DNA of 64,000 nt from Curvibacter sp. PAE-UM. GTDB lineage: Bacteria > Pseudomonadota > Gammaproteobacteria > Burkholderiales > Burkholderiaceae_C. The stretch is from the NCBI RefSeq assembly GCF_001432305.1, contig NZ_KQ483358.1, forward strand, positions 3,537,134 through 3,601,133, in the 5' to 3' direction. The notes beneath the pieces were generated by a model. It was not told where the DNA came from, did not search any database, and saw only the letters and a list, made by a program, of their open reading frames with translations. Made by a program: the position numbers and the translations under genes. Shown in pieces: positions 35,992-45,544 of the stretch; position 1 is the first letter of the stretch; each line of letters opens with the position of its first letter.

Positions 35992-36642
35992 TCAGCTGCG
36001 TTGCAGCAGATGCGCGTGCACCGCACCGGCCTTCAGATGCCGGTACAGCGTTAGCCCCAGCGGCGCCAGCTGCTCTTCGTTCCAGGCACTCGGCGCTTCA
36101 AGATAGATGTAGCCCTCTGGCGCCAAGGCGCGCGCGGCAGCCTGCAAGGCCGGCTCGAACAGGTTCGCGTCAAAGGGCGGATCGAGGAAGACCAGGTCGG
36201 CACTGGCGGCCGGCCAAGCCTTCAGCGCCGCGATGCCTTCGCCGCGCTGCACCTGCACGGCGCCCGCCTGCAGTTGCTCCTTGCTCTTGCGGAGTTGCGC
36301 CACCAGGGTGCTGTCCTGCTCCACCAGCGTCACTTCCTTGGCACCGCGCGAGGCGGCTTCGAAACCGAGAGCGCCGGTGCCGGCGAAGACGTCCAAGCAG
36401 CGCCAGCCCGTGAGGTCCTGGCCCAACCAGTTGAAGAGGGTTTCTCGCACGCGGTCGGGTGTGGGGCGCAGGCCGGGTTTGTCGGCCACGGGCAGCTTGC
36501 TGCGTTTCCACTGGCCACCGATGATGCGCACCTCGCCGGCAGGTTGGCCCGTGAGCGGGCGACCCGCGGTTTTTTTCGCGGCTGGGGATTTGGCAGTCGC
36601 AGCGCGAGCGGAAGGCGCGGCAGTCTTGGAGGCGGCCCGCAT
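35992..36642 (-). CDS. rsmD: 16S rRNA (guanine(966)-N2)-methyltransferase
   Basis: 216 residues: an Ala/Lys-rich N-terminal tail of about 35 residues, then the RsmD core with RIIGGQWKRSKL, RPTPDRVRETLFNWL, the SAM motif DVFAGTGALGFEAASRG, and the catalytic DPPF. It methylates G966 of 16S rRNA. Its ATG overlaps the stop of the antitoxin gene (TGATG), so its translation is tied to the toxin-antitoxin operon. Confidence 0.95.
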   Translation of the reverse strand: MRAASKTAAPSARAATAKSPAAKKTAGRPLTGQPAGEVRIIGGQWKRSKLPVADKPGLRPTPDRVRETLFNWLGQDLTGWRCLDVFAGTGALGFEAASRGAKEVTLVEQDSTLVAQLRKSKEQLQAGAVQVQRGEGIAALKAWPAASADLVFLDPPFDANLFEPALQAAARALAPEGYIYLEAPSAWNEEQLAPLGLTLYRHLKAGAVHAHLLQRS

Positions 36643-36941
36643 CAGGAATGCGCCGTTTCTGCGTGCAGCTTGATACCGAGCGCCGACATGACTTTAAGGA
36701 TGGTGGCAAAGCTGGGATTGCCCTCGCCGGAGAGTGCCTTGTACAGGCTCTCGCGGCCCAGACCGGTGTCGTGCGCCAGTTGCGTCATGCCTTTGGCACG
36801 GGCGATGGTGCCCAGGGCCTTGGCGATGAAAGCCGCGTCATCGCCAGCCTCGTCCAGACAGGCCTGCAGATAGTCGACCATGTCTTCGTCGGTCTTGAGG
36901 TGTTCGGCGCTGTCCCATTTGCGCAGTTTGAGGCTGGCCAT
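36642..36941 (-). CDS. HigA-like antitoxin (addiction module antidote)
   Basis: 99 residues: an N-terminal segment SAEHLKTDEDMVDYLQACLDE and a C-terminal HTH (GMTQLAHDTGLGRESLYKALSGEGNPSFATILKVMSALG). This matches the antidote partner of small RelE/ParE-like addiction modules. Second gene of the module, 12 bp after the toxin gene, and coupled to rsmD by a one-base stop/start overlap. Expected to bind toxin and repress its own promoter. Confidence 0.88.
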   Translation of the reverse strand: MASLKLRKWDSAEHLKTDEDMVDYLQACLDEAGDDAAFIAKALGTIARAKGMTQLAHDTGLGRESLYKALSGEGNPSFATILKVMSALGIKLHAETAHS

Positions 36942-36953
36942 GAATCGATGCTC

Positions 36954-37244
36954 CTAAAGTTGCCGCGCCAGTGCCAGCGCGGTCTTGATGTCAGCGGCCT
37001 GCGTGGACTTGTCGCCACCGGCCAGCAGGATCACCAGCTCCACACCGCGCTGGGTGAAATACACGCGGTAACCCGGTCCATGGTGTATGCGCATTTCCGA
37101 GACTCCTTCGCCCACGGGCGCGCAATCGCCGAAGTTGCCGTCTTCGGCCCGGTCGATGCGCACCTGCACCCGGCGCGCGGCCTGCCGGTCCTTCAGGCCG
37201 GCGAACCACGCATCGAAGACCTCGGTGGTGTGGATGGTCTTCAC
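36954..37244 (-). CDS. RelE/ParE-superfamily toxin (HigB-like)
   Basis: 96 residues: FDAWFAGLKDRQAARRVQVRIDRAEDGNFGD, then VGEGVSEMRIHHGPGYRVYFTQRG and a KxTQ..DI-like tail (GGDKSTQAADIKTALALA). These are the hallmarks of the addiction-module killer family in the RelE/ParE superfamily, which cut ribosome-bound mRNA or poison gyrase. Toxin first, antitoxin second, as in higBA. Confidence 0.88.
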   Translation of the reverse strand: MKTIHTTEVFDAWFAGLKDRQAARRVQVRIDRAEDGNFGDCAPVGEGVSEMRIHHGPGYRVYFTQRGVELVILLAGGDKSTQAADIKTALALARQL

Positions 37245-37254
37245 GGAACAGGAT

Positions 37255-37272
37255 TGTATATTTTGGGATACA
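37255..37272 (-). promoter_or_regulatory. Candidate autoregulatory operator of the toxin-antitoxin pair
   Basis: TGTAT-N8-ATACA inverted repeat in the 43-bp gap between the M16 gene and the toxin. On the minus strand TATACAAT at its edge can serve as a -10 for the module. Confidence 0.5.
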
Positions 37273-37287
37273 CACCGTCAAGGCCGT

Positions 37288-38625
37288 TCAAGGCTGACCG
37301 CCGACCACCACCGTCACCATCCGGTCCGGCTGCAGCTTGCGCGCGAAGGCCGCGCGGATGTCGGCCACCGTCACCTTGGCCACCTGCTGGGTCCAGGTGT
37401 CCAGGTAATCGAGCGGCAGGCCGTGGGCGGCGATGTTGGCCACGTTGTCCAGCAGCTTGCGGTTGTTGTCGATGCGCAGGGCGAAGCCGCCCACCAGGTT
37501 GTCCTTGGCGGCTTTCAGCTCGGCTTCTGTGGGGCCGTCGGCCACGAAACGGCGCAGCACCTCGCGCGCCACCTGCACGGCCTGCGCGGCCTGGTCGGGC
37601 CGCGTCTGCAGGCCGATGGTGAAGGCGCCGGCGTGCAGGCCGGGAGCGAAGTAGCTGTAGACGCTGTAGCTCAGACCGCGCTTCTCCCGCACCTCTTCCG
37701 TGAGGCGCGAGACGAAGCCGCCGCCCCCCAGGATGTAGTTGCCCACGGTCAGGGTGAAGAAATCCGGGTCGTCGCGTTTGAAGCCGGGCTGGCCGATCAG
37801 CACATGGGCCTGCGCAGAATCGAAGGGGATGTGCTTTTCCACCGCGGCGCTCAGCGGCTGCACCTCGGCCACCGGGGGCAGCGCTTCGCAGGCAGCCGCG
37901 GGCAGGCGCGCGAGCAACTGCGTAACCAGTGCGTCGGCCTGCGCGCGCGTGACGGCGCCCACGATGCTCACCCTGGCGCGGCAGGGCTTGAGGTAACGCG
38001 CGTGCCAGGCCTGCATATCGGCCACGCTGATGCGCGCCAGGGTCTGCTCGTTGGTGTCGTGGCCATAGGGATGGTTGCCGTACACGGCCTGGTTGAAGGT
38101 GCGGCCGGCGATGGTGGCCGGGCGGGTGTTGGCTTCGCGCAGTGCGGCCACCGTGCGCTCGCGCTCACGCGTCCACACGGCTTCGGGGTAGGCGGGTTCG
38201 GCCAGCTGGCGTGCCGCCAGGGCGGCAGCGCGGGCCAGCAGGTCGGGGTAGGTCAGCGAGCGCAGGGAGAAGCTCACGCGGTCGCCGCCATCGCTGCCGC
38301 CGAAGGACGCGCCGAGGTCGGCCCAGGCCTCGCCCAGGGCGTTCTCGTCCAGCGCCGGATCATTTCCTTTCGCGCGGATGCCCTTGCTCATCAAGCCCAC
38401 GCTCGCCCCCGTCAGGCCGGCCTGGGCGGCCGGGTCGCGGCGGCCGCCGGCGTCGAACTCGATGCGCACGTCCACCATGGGCACGGTCGGGCTCTCCACC
38501 AGCCAGACGCCGGCGCCGCTGGCCTGGGTCCAGTGCTGGATGGGGATGCCGGCCTGGGCCAGACCGGCCAGACCGAAGAGCAAGGCACAAGCTACGTTTT
38601 TGATAGCAATCATCTTGACTTTCAT
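37288..38625 (-). CDS. M16-family peptidase homologue, non-catalytic partner
   Basis: 445 residues with a signal peptide (NVACALLFGLAGLAQA). Both M16 folds are recognisable (VDVRIEFDAGGRRDP, ARVSIVGAVT, REKRGLSYSVYSYF), but the HxxEH zinc motif is absent, as is usual for the second member of bacterial M16 pairs. It lies 9 bp downstream of the catalytic M16 gene and probably forms a heterodimer in the periplasm. The signal region contains a GCTATCAAAAACGTAGC motif (38607 to 38591). Confidence 0.88.
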   Translation of the reverse strand: MKVKMIAIKNVACALLFGLAGLAQAGIPIQHWTQASGAGVWLVESPTVPMVDVRIEFDAGGRRDPAAQAGLTGASVGLMSKGIRAKGNDPALDENALGEAWADLGASFGGSDGGDRVSFSLRSLTYPDLLARAAALAARQLAEPAYPEAVWTRERERTVAALREANTRPATIAGRTFNQAVYGNHPYGHDTNEQTLARISVADMQAWHARYLKPCRARVSIVGAVTRAQADALVTQLLARLPAAACEALPPVAEVQPLSAAVEKHIPFDSAQAHVLIGQPGFKRDDPDFFTLTVGNYILGGGGFVSRLTEEVREKRGLSYSVYSYFAPGLHAGAFTIGLQTRPDQAAQAVQVAREVLRRFVADGPTEAELKAAKDNLVGGFALRIDNNRKLLDNVANIAAHGLPLDYLDTWTQQVAKVTVADIRAAFARKLQPDRMVTVVVGGQP

Positions 38626-38634
38626 GGCCGTCCT

Positions 38635-40020
38635 TTAATGGCGGCTGCCGGCGGCTGGCTGGCGGCGCGGACGGTTGGGGTCGGGTGGCTGCGGCAGCAG
38701 ATGCGCCACGGTGAGTTGGTCCTCACCGAAATAACGGGCGGCCACGGACTGCACCTGGGCTGCGGTGACACCGCGCAGGCGCGCCAGCAGCTGGTCGTTG
38801 GTGTCCAGCGGAAGGCCCAGCACCCAGTAGGTGCCGATCTCGCGCGCCTGGTTGAAGAGCGAGTCGCGTTTGTAGACCTCGCTGGCGATCCACTGGGTCT
38901 TCACGCGCTCCAGCTCGGCCGCGCTGATGCCTTCACGGGCCACGCGCGCCACCTGCTCGCGCAATGCGGCTTCCACCTGGGCGGCCGTCTTGCCCGGGGC
39001 GGGCACACCGTCGAGCACGAACATCTGCGGGCCACGGCCCAGCAGGCCGTTGCTGGCGCCCGCGCTGTCGGCCACGCGGTCGCTGCCCTGGGTGAGTGCG
39101 CGCTCCAGGCGCGCGCCGCTGTAACCGTCGAGCACGGCGGCCAGCACGGTGAGGGCCAGGGCATCGTCGTTGGCCGGGTCGCTCTCGCTCAGCGAGCGCA
39201 GGCCCGGCACCTTGAAGGCCAGGCTCACATAGGCCTGGTCGGCCGGCGCCTTCACCGCCACGCGGCGCAGGCCGGCCTGCAGCGGCTCGGTGCGCGGCTT
39301 GCGTGCGGGCACGGCACGCGGTGCGATGCGGCCATAGTGCTTGTCCGCCAGGCGCTTGACCTGGGCGGCGTCCACGTCGCCCACCACCACCACCACGGCG
39401 TTGGCCGGCACGTACCACTTGCGGTAGAACTCGCGTGCGTCGTCGGGGGTCATGCTCTCCAGATCACTCATCCAGCCCACGATGGGTCGGCGGTAGGGCG
39501 AGGCCGTGTAGGCCGTGGCGTTGAGCGTTTCATACAGCAGGGCGCGCGGGTTGTCTTCGGTGCGCATGCGGCGCTCTTCCTTGACCACCTCGATTTCCTT
39601 CTTGAACTCGGCATCGGCCCAGCGGTTGTTGGCAAAACGGTCGGCCTCCAGCTTCATCACGTCTTCCAGGCGGGTGGCCGGGATCTGCTGGAAATAACCG
39701 GTGTAGTCCGTGCTGGTGAAGGCGTTCTCTCGCCCGCCCAGCGCCGCCACACGGCGCGAGAACTCGCCGGCCTTGAGCGTGCGCGTGCCCTTGAACAGCA
39801 TGTGCTCCAGCACGTGGGCCACACCGCTGCTGCCGTCCACCTCGTCCATGGAGCCCACCCGCAACCAGACCATGTGCACGGCTGTAGGGGCGCGCCGGTC
39901 GGGCTGGACGATGAGCGTCATGCCGTTTTCGAGGGTGTATTGCTGGGCACGTGGCTGCGCCAGGACCGGGGCCGCCAGCAGGGCAAAGAAGGCCAGAAGG
40001 AGGGGGGTGTAGCGTTTCAT
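38635..40020 (-). CDS. M16-family zinc peptidase, catalytic
   Basis: 461 residues, signal peptide PLLLAFFALLAAPVLAQ, and zinc site HVLEH (HxxEH) in SGVAHVLEHMLFKGT with a downstream Glu (EVVKEERRMR). The second fold carries KVPGLRSLSESDPAND. Periplasmic peptidase, paired with the inactive homologue. It is divergent from ftsY with a 29-bp gap; on the minus strand TAGAAT lies 11 nt before the ATG. Confidence 0.92.
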   Translation of the reverse strand: MKRYTPLLLAFFALLAAPVLAQPRAQQYTLENGMTLIVQPDRRAPTAVHMVWLRVGSMDEVDGSSGVAHVLEHMLFKGTRTLKAGEFSRRVAALGGRENAFTSTDYTGYFQQIPATRLEDVMKLEADRFANNRWADAEFKKEIEVVKEERRMRTEDNPRALLYETLNATAYTASPYRRPIVGWMSDLESMTPDDAREFYRKWYVPANAVVVVVGDVDAAQVKRLADKHYGRIAPRAVPARKPRTEPLQAGLRRVAVKAPADQAYVSLAFKVPGLRSLSESDPANDDALALTVLAAVLDGYSGARLERALTQGSDRVADSAGASNGLLGRGPQMFVLDGVPAPGKTAAQVEAALREQVARVAREGISAAELERVKTQWIASEVYKRDSLFNQAREIGTYWVLGLPLDTNDQLLARLRGVTAAQVQSVAARYFGEDQLTVAHLLPQPPDPNRPRRQPAAGSRH

Positions 40021-40049
40021 AGAATGCTCTGATTCTAAGAACGCCCCAT

Positions 40050-41009
<960 letters not shown>

Positions 41010-41173
41010 GCATTTCTTCACGCTTGGCGCACGTACGCAGCGCCAGCTGACGCAGAACGGCCTGTCCATGCCTCAATGAGGGGTGGCAAACCTTGTAGGA
41101 TGGAGACGCGAGGCCGAAAATTTTCAAGCCATCTCCTATTGATCGCCCCGCGCAGGAGTTTGTCACCGACCGG

Positions 41174-43441
41174 ATGTCCTGGCAGCCGACGCTGACCTTC
41201 CTGCACTACGCGATTGTCACGATCCTCTCGGGCAGTCTTTGCTTCGGGGCGGTCATCTTCATCCTGCTGCCGCAGTACAGCACCCTGGCCTGGGGTCAGC
41301 TGGTGATGTCCGCGGTGGCGCTGGTGGGGGCCTGGCTGCTGGGGCGCAAGCAGTACCAGGCCGCCGTGATCTGGATGGCCAGCGGCGTGTGGGCCACGAT
41401 CACCGGCATCGCCCTGTTCCACGACGGCGTGCGCACGCCGATCTACTTCGCCCACCCCATCGTGGTCATCTTCCTGGGCTGGGTGGTCAGCACGCGCGCC
41501 GCCATCATCACGGTCGTGCTGACCTCGGCCACCACCATCGGCTTCATCATGGCCGACACCCTGGGCTGGCGGCCGGTCTCGGCGCCAACGCCGGCCCTCC
41601 TGCACGGCATCGTGCAGGTCTTCGTGCTCCTGCTCTCCGCGGCCCTGGTCATCTATCTGGTACAGGCCTACCGCGAGCGGCTGGAGCAGATGCAACGTGC
41701 CAGCGGCGAGATCGCGCGCGCCAACGAGGTGCTGCGGCAGTCCGAGCTGAAGTTCGCCACGGCCTTTGCCTCCAGCCCGGTGGCAGCCTCCATCGTGACG
41801 GTCGAGGATGGGCAGATCCTCGCCGTCAACGACAATTTCCAGCGTGATTTCGGCTGGACCCGGACCGAGATGGAAGGGCACCGGGTGGAAGAGGCCGGGC
41901 TCTGGCTGGACCTGCAGTTGCGCCAGCAGTGGGCCGAGTTGCTGCGCCGGCAGGGCCGCACGCTGAACTTCGAGACCATGTGGCGACACAAGAACGGTGC
42001 GCTGCGCAACGTCAGCATCGCGGGCGAGATCATCGATCTCGATGGCGTGGCCTGCGTGCTGGCCTACACCACGGACATCACGGCACGCAAGGCCGCCGAG
42101 GAGCAGATCCAGCGCCTGGCCTTCTTCGATCCGCTGACCAGCCTGCCCAACCGGCGCCTGCTGATGGACCGCCTGGAGCAGGCCATGACCGCCTGCACCC
42201 GCCACCAGCGCCAGGGCGCGCTGCTTTTCATCGACCTGGACAACTTCAAGACCCTCAACGACAGCTACGGTCACGACAAGGGCGACCTGCTGCTGCAGCA
42301 GGTGGGCGCGCGCCTGGTCGAGGGCGTGCGCGACGGCGACACCGTGGCACGGCTGGGCGGTGACGAGTTCGTGGTGATGCTGGAAGACCTCAGCGGCAAT
42401 GCGATGGAAGCGGCCACCCAGGCCGAAACCGTGGGCCGCAAGATCATGTCTGCACTCAATGAGAGCTACGACATCCAGCCGCTCAGCGTCCACAGCACGC
42501 CCAGCATCGGCATCACGCTGTTCGGCGCGCAGCACGAGAACATCGAGGAGCCGATCAAGCGCGCCGACCTCGCCATGTACCAGGCCAAGTCGGCCGGCCG
42601 CAACACCATCCGCTTCTACGACCCGCGCATGCAGGCCATGGTGGCAGCACGCGCAGCGCTGGAGCGCGACCTGCGCCTGGCCCTGCAGCTGGAGCAGTTC
42701 GTGCTGCACTACCAGCCCCAGGTGCAGCGTGGCGGCCTGGTCTCGGGGGTGGAAGCGCTGCTGCGCTGGCATCAGCCAGAGCGCGGGCTGGTGCCGCCGG
42801 GTGAGTTCATTGCGCTGGCCGAAGAAACCGGTCTCATCGTCCCGCTGGGGGAACACATCCTGGACCTGGCCTGCGAACAGCTGGCACGCTGGGCTGTGCA
42901 GCCGGGCATGGCCCACCTGACGCTGTCGGTCAACGTAAGCCCGCGTCAGTTCCAGCAGGACAACTTCGTGCAGCAGGTGCTGGACGCGCTGGCGCGCACC
43001 AGCGCACCGCCGCAACGCCTCAAGCTCGAAATCACCGAGAACCTGCTGATCACCAATGTGGACGAGGTGATCGCGAAGATGACGTTGCTCAAGGCGCGCG
43101 GCGTCGGTTTTTCGCTGGACGATTTCGGCACCGGCTATTCCTCGCTGTCCTACCTCAAGCGCCTGCCGCTGGACCAGCTCAAGATCGACCAGGGTTTCGT
43201 GCGCGACATCCTGGTCGATGCGAACGACGCGGCCATCGCACGCATGGTGATCGTGCTGGCCGAAAGCCTGGGACTGGAGGTGATGGCCGAAGGGGTGGAG
43301 ACGATCGAACAGCAGCAGGCCCTGCAGGCCCAGGGCTGCCACGCCTACCAGGGTTATCTGTACAGCCGCCCGCTGCCGCTGCAGGACTTCGAGCAGCTGG
43401 CGCAGCGACCGGGCTGGCCGGTCATCACGCCGGCCGCCTGA
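41174..43441 (+). CDS. Membrane GGDEF-EAL protein with PAS domain
   Basis: 755 residues: five to six membrane helices in the first 170 residues (an unnamed sensory module), a PAS domain (about 190-310), GGDEF (GGDEF intact, with an RxxD inhibitory site RDGD five residues before it), and EAL (EALLRW, ENLLI, DDFGTGYSS and the loop-6 region intact). Both cyclase and phosphodiesterase residues look complete. A -10-like TAGGAT lies at 41095-41100. It converges on selD with a 6-bp gap. Confidence 0.93.
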   Translation: MSWQPTLTFLHYAIVTILSGSLCFGAVIFILLPQYSTLAWGQLVMSAVALVGAWLLGRKQYQAAVIWMASGVWATITGIALFHDGVRTPIYFAHPIVVIFLGWVVSTRAAIITVVLTSATTIGFIMADTLGWRPVSAPTPALLHGIVQVFVLLLSAALVIYLVQAYRERLEQMQRASGEIARANEVLRQSELKFATAFASSPVAASIVTVEDGQILAVNDNFQRDFGWTRTEMEGHRVEEAGLWLDLQLRQQWAELLRRQGRTLNFETMWRHKNGALRNVSIAGEIIDLDGVACVLAYTTDITARKAAEEQIQRLAFFDPLTSLPNRRLLMDRLEQAMTACTRHQRQGALLFIDLDNFKTLNDSYGHDKGDLLLQQVGARLVEGVRDGDTVARLGGDEFVVMLEDLSGNAMEAATQAETVGRKIMSALNESYDIQPLSVHSTPSIGITLFGAQHENIEEPIKRADLAMYQAKSAGRNTIRFYDPRMQAMVAARAALERDLRLALQLEQFVLHYQPQVQRGGLVSGVEALLRWHQPERGLVPPGEFIALAEETGLIVPLGEHILDLACEQLARWAVQPGMAHLTLSVNVSPRQFQQDNFVQQVLDALARTSAPPQRLKLEITENLLITNVDEVIAKMTLLKARGVGFSLDDFGTGYSSLSYLKRLPLDQLKIDQGFVRDILVDANDAAIARMVIVLAESLGLEVMAEGVETIEQQQALQAQGCHAYQGYLYSRPLPLQDFEQLAQRPGWPVITPAA

Positions 43442-43447
43442 TCCGCG

Positions 43448-44512
43448 TCAGCGAACCACCAGGCGCCCCGGCGCCTCGCCCGTGATCTCGCCGATCTCGG
43501 CCGCGGCCTCGAAGCCATGCTGGCGGAAGATGGCCAGCACCTGCGCTACCGTCTCTGGCGTGCAGCTCACCAGCAGGCCGCCGCTGGTCTGCGGGTCGGT
43601 CAGCAGGGCCTGGTCCACCTCTGCAAAACCGGGCGGCAGCGTGACCGAGCTGCCATAACCGGCCCAGTTGCGGCCCGAAGCGCCGGTGACCATGCCCTGG
43701 GTCGCCAGCTCGCGCACACCATTCAGCAGCGGCACACGCGCCCAGTCGATCTTGACCGTGCAGTGGGCGCCGCGCGCCAGCTCCAGGCCGTGGCCGGCCA
43801 GGCCGAAACCGGTGACGTCGGTCAGGGCGTGCACGCCGGCCAGCTCGGCCAGCTCGGGGCCCGGGGTGTTGAGTTTGGTGGTGGTGGCGATCATCTGCGC
43901 GTAACCGGCAGCGTCCAGCGCCTCCTTCTTCAGCGCGGCCGAGAGCACGCCCACGCCCAGCGGCTTGCCAAGGATGAGGCGATCGCCCACGCGCGCATCG
44001 GCATTGCGCTTGACGCGTTTCGGGTGCACCAGGCCCATGGCCACCAGGCCGTAGATGGGCTCCACGGAATCGATGGTATGGCCGCCGGCGATCGGGATGC
44101 CGGCTGCGCGGCACACCGCCTGGCCGCCGGCCAGGATCTTGCCGATGGTGTCGGTGGACAGCACGCTGATGGGCATGCCCACCAGGGCCAGCGCCATGAT
44201 GGGCTTGCCGCCCATGGCGTACACATCCGAGATGGCGTTGGTGGCGGCGATGCGGCCAAAGTCGTAGGGGTCGTCGACGATGGGCATGAAGAAGTCGGTG
44301 GTGGCGATCAGCGCCTGCTCGTCATTGATCTGGTAGACGGCCGCGTCGTCGGCGGTCTCGATGCCCACCAGCAGTTCGGCCGGCACCGGCATGCCGCTGC
44401 CGCTCTTGAGGATTTCGGAGAGCACGCCGGGGGCGATCTTGCAGCCGCAACCGCCGCCGTGCGAGAGCGAGGTCAGGCGGGGTTCGGGCTTGGGAAGGGT
44501 CATGTTGTTCAT
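43448..44512 (-). CDS. selD: Selenophosphate synthase (SelD/SenC)
   Basis: 354 residues: GGGCGCKIAPG holds the catalytic Cys and Lys, and the AIRS-type ATP site has DDAAVY, TTDFFMPIVDDPYDFGRIAA and SDVYAMGG. It makes selenophosphate from selenide and ATP. ATG 44512 overlaps the senB stop (ATGA), a coupling seen in selenoneine gene sets, where the SelD homologue is called SenC. It could also supply selenoprotein or selenouridine synthesis. Confidence 0.95.
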   Translation of the reverse strand: MNNMTLPKPEPRLTSLSHGGGCGCKIAPGVLSEILKSGSGMPVPAELLVGIETADDAAVYQINDEQALIATTDFFMPIVDDPYDFGRIAATNAISDVYAMGGKPIMALALVGMPISVLSTDTIGKILAGGQAVCRAAGIPIAGGHTIDSVEPIYGLVAMGLVHPKRVKRNADARVGDRLILGKPLGVGVLSAALKKEALDAAGYAQMIATTTKLNTPGPELAELAGVHALTDVTGFGLAGHGLELARGAHCTVKIDWARVPLLNGVRELATQGMVTGASGRNWAGYGSSVTLPPGFAEVDQALLTDPQTSGGLLVSCTPETVAQVLAIFRQHGFEAAAEIGEITGEAPGRLVVR

Positions 44513-45483
44513 GTGAGATCCTGGAGCAGCGCCAGCAGGGCTGCACGTTCGGCAGCCGGCGCAAACAGCGGCGCGCGAAGGCGACATTTTGCCTGCAAGC
44601 CGGCGATCCTGCTCGACGCCTGCCCCATGTCCGCACGACACGCCTGCAGCAGTTCCGCAAGCGCCGCCGCATCCCCCCAGGGGAAATAAGCCGGGTAGTC
44701 GGCGCCCAGCATGCCCACGTTGCCCGGAATGCGCGAGGCCAGCACCGGCGTGCCACTGCAGACAGCCTCCATCAGCACATGCGCGCCACCCTCCATGCGG
44801 CTGGCGTGGATCAGCAGATGGGCACGCTGGATGTGCCGGCGGGTGGCCTCGTGCGCCAGGCCGCCGAGCCAGCGGTAATGGGGGCAGGCGGCCATGGTCG
44901 CGCGCGCCTGTTGTCCCAGCACCGGATCGAGCGCCTCGCCGATGTGGTCGATGTGGATGTCGTGCCGCTCGCGCAGCAGGCGCGCCGCCTCGAACAGGGT
45001 CTGCGGCGACTTCTCCTCGCGCAGATGGCCCACCATGACGGCGCGCAGGTGGCGACCGGTCTTCTCCAGCGGCCGGCGCGCCGTGGTGGACTGGAAGATC
45101 ACGCGCGTCTTGCCGCGGTACCCGGCAGGCAAGGCCTGCGGCCCCTGGTCCTGCAGCACGACCAGCCGCTGCGCCAGTGCCAGCGAGCGCCGCGCGGACA
45201 CCTCTTCATGGATGTCGCGGTAGAGGTCGGTGCCCGTCAGCACCACGGCCAGGCCGCGGCCCGGCTGCGCCTGTGCCCAGGCCGCGATGGACGCCGCGCT
45301 GCGGCGTGCGTGCAGTGCCAGCAGGGCGACGGCCCCGGGGTGCTCATCGGGCTGCCATGCCTTGACGATCCGGGTGCGGTAGTGGCCGGCCAGCAGGCGC
45401 GACCAGCGCCAGGCGGTCTGCCAGTTGCCATTGTTGGCATCGGCCAGCGCCGGGCTGACGATGATGACCAGCGGCAGTGTCAT
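44509..45483 (-). CDS. senB: Selenosugar synthase SenB (glycosyltransferase-like)
   Basis: 324 residues from ATG 45483. It matches the distinctive SelD-associated glycosyltransferase family: NWQTAWRWSRLL, ALLALHARRSAASI, VVLTGTDLYRDI, MVGHLREEKSP, and the C-terminal SRMEGGAHVLMEAV / LASRIPGNVGMLG. In selenoneine biosynthesis SenB joins selenophosphate-derived selenium to a UDP-sugar. It lies between egtD and selD. Longer upstream ORF extension rejected as antisense to egtD. Confidence 0.9.
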   Translation of the reverse strand: MTLPLVIIVSPALADANNGNWQTAWRWSRLLAGHYRTRIVKAWQPDEHPGAVALLALHARRSAASIAAWAQAQPGRGLAVVLTGTDLYRDIHEEVSARRSLALAQRLVVLQDQGPQALPAGYRGKTRVIFQSTTARRPLEKTGRHLRAVMVGHLREEKSPQTLFEAARLLRERHDIHIDHIGEALDPVLGQQARATMAACPHYRWLGGLAHEATRRHIQRAHLLIHASRMEGGAHVLMEAVCSGTPVLASRIPGNVGMLGADYPAYFPWGDAAALAELLQACRADMGQASSRIAGLQAKCRLRAPLFAPAAERAALLALLQDLT

Positions 45484-45544
45484 GGTCCAGGCCACCCGCC
45501 GGGCCGCCCCAGGAGGCAGCGTACGCAGTGCGCGTGGGGGAGCT

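Noticed and set aside
41018-43342. 774-codon minus-strand ORF opposite the GGDEF-EAL gene
   Set aside because: Shadow frame with no domains; the + strand product is complete.
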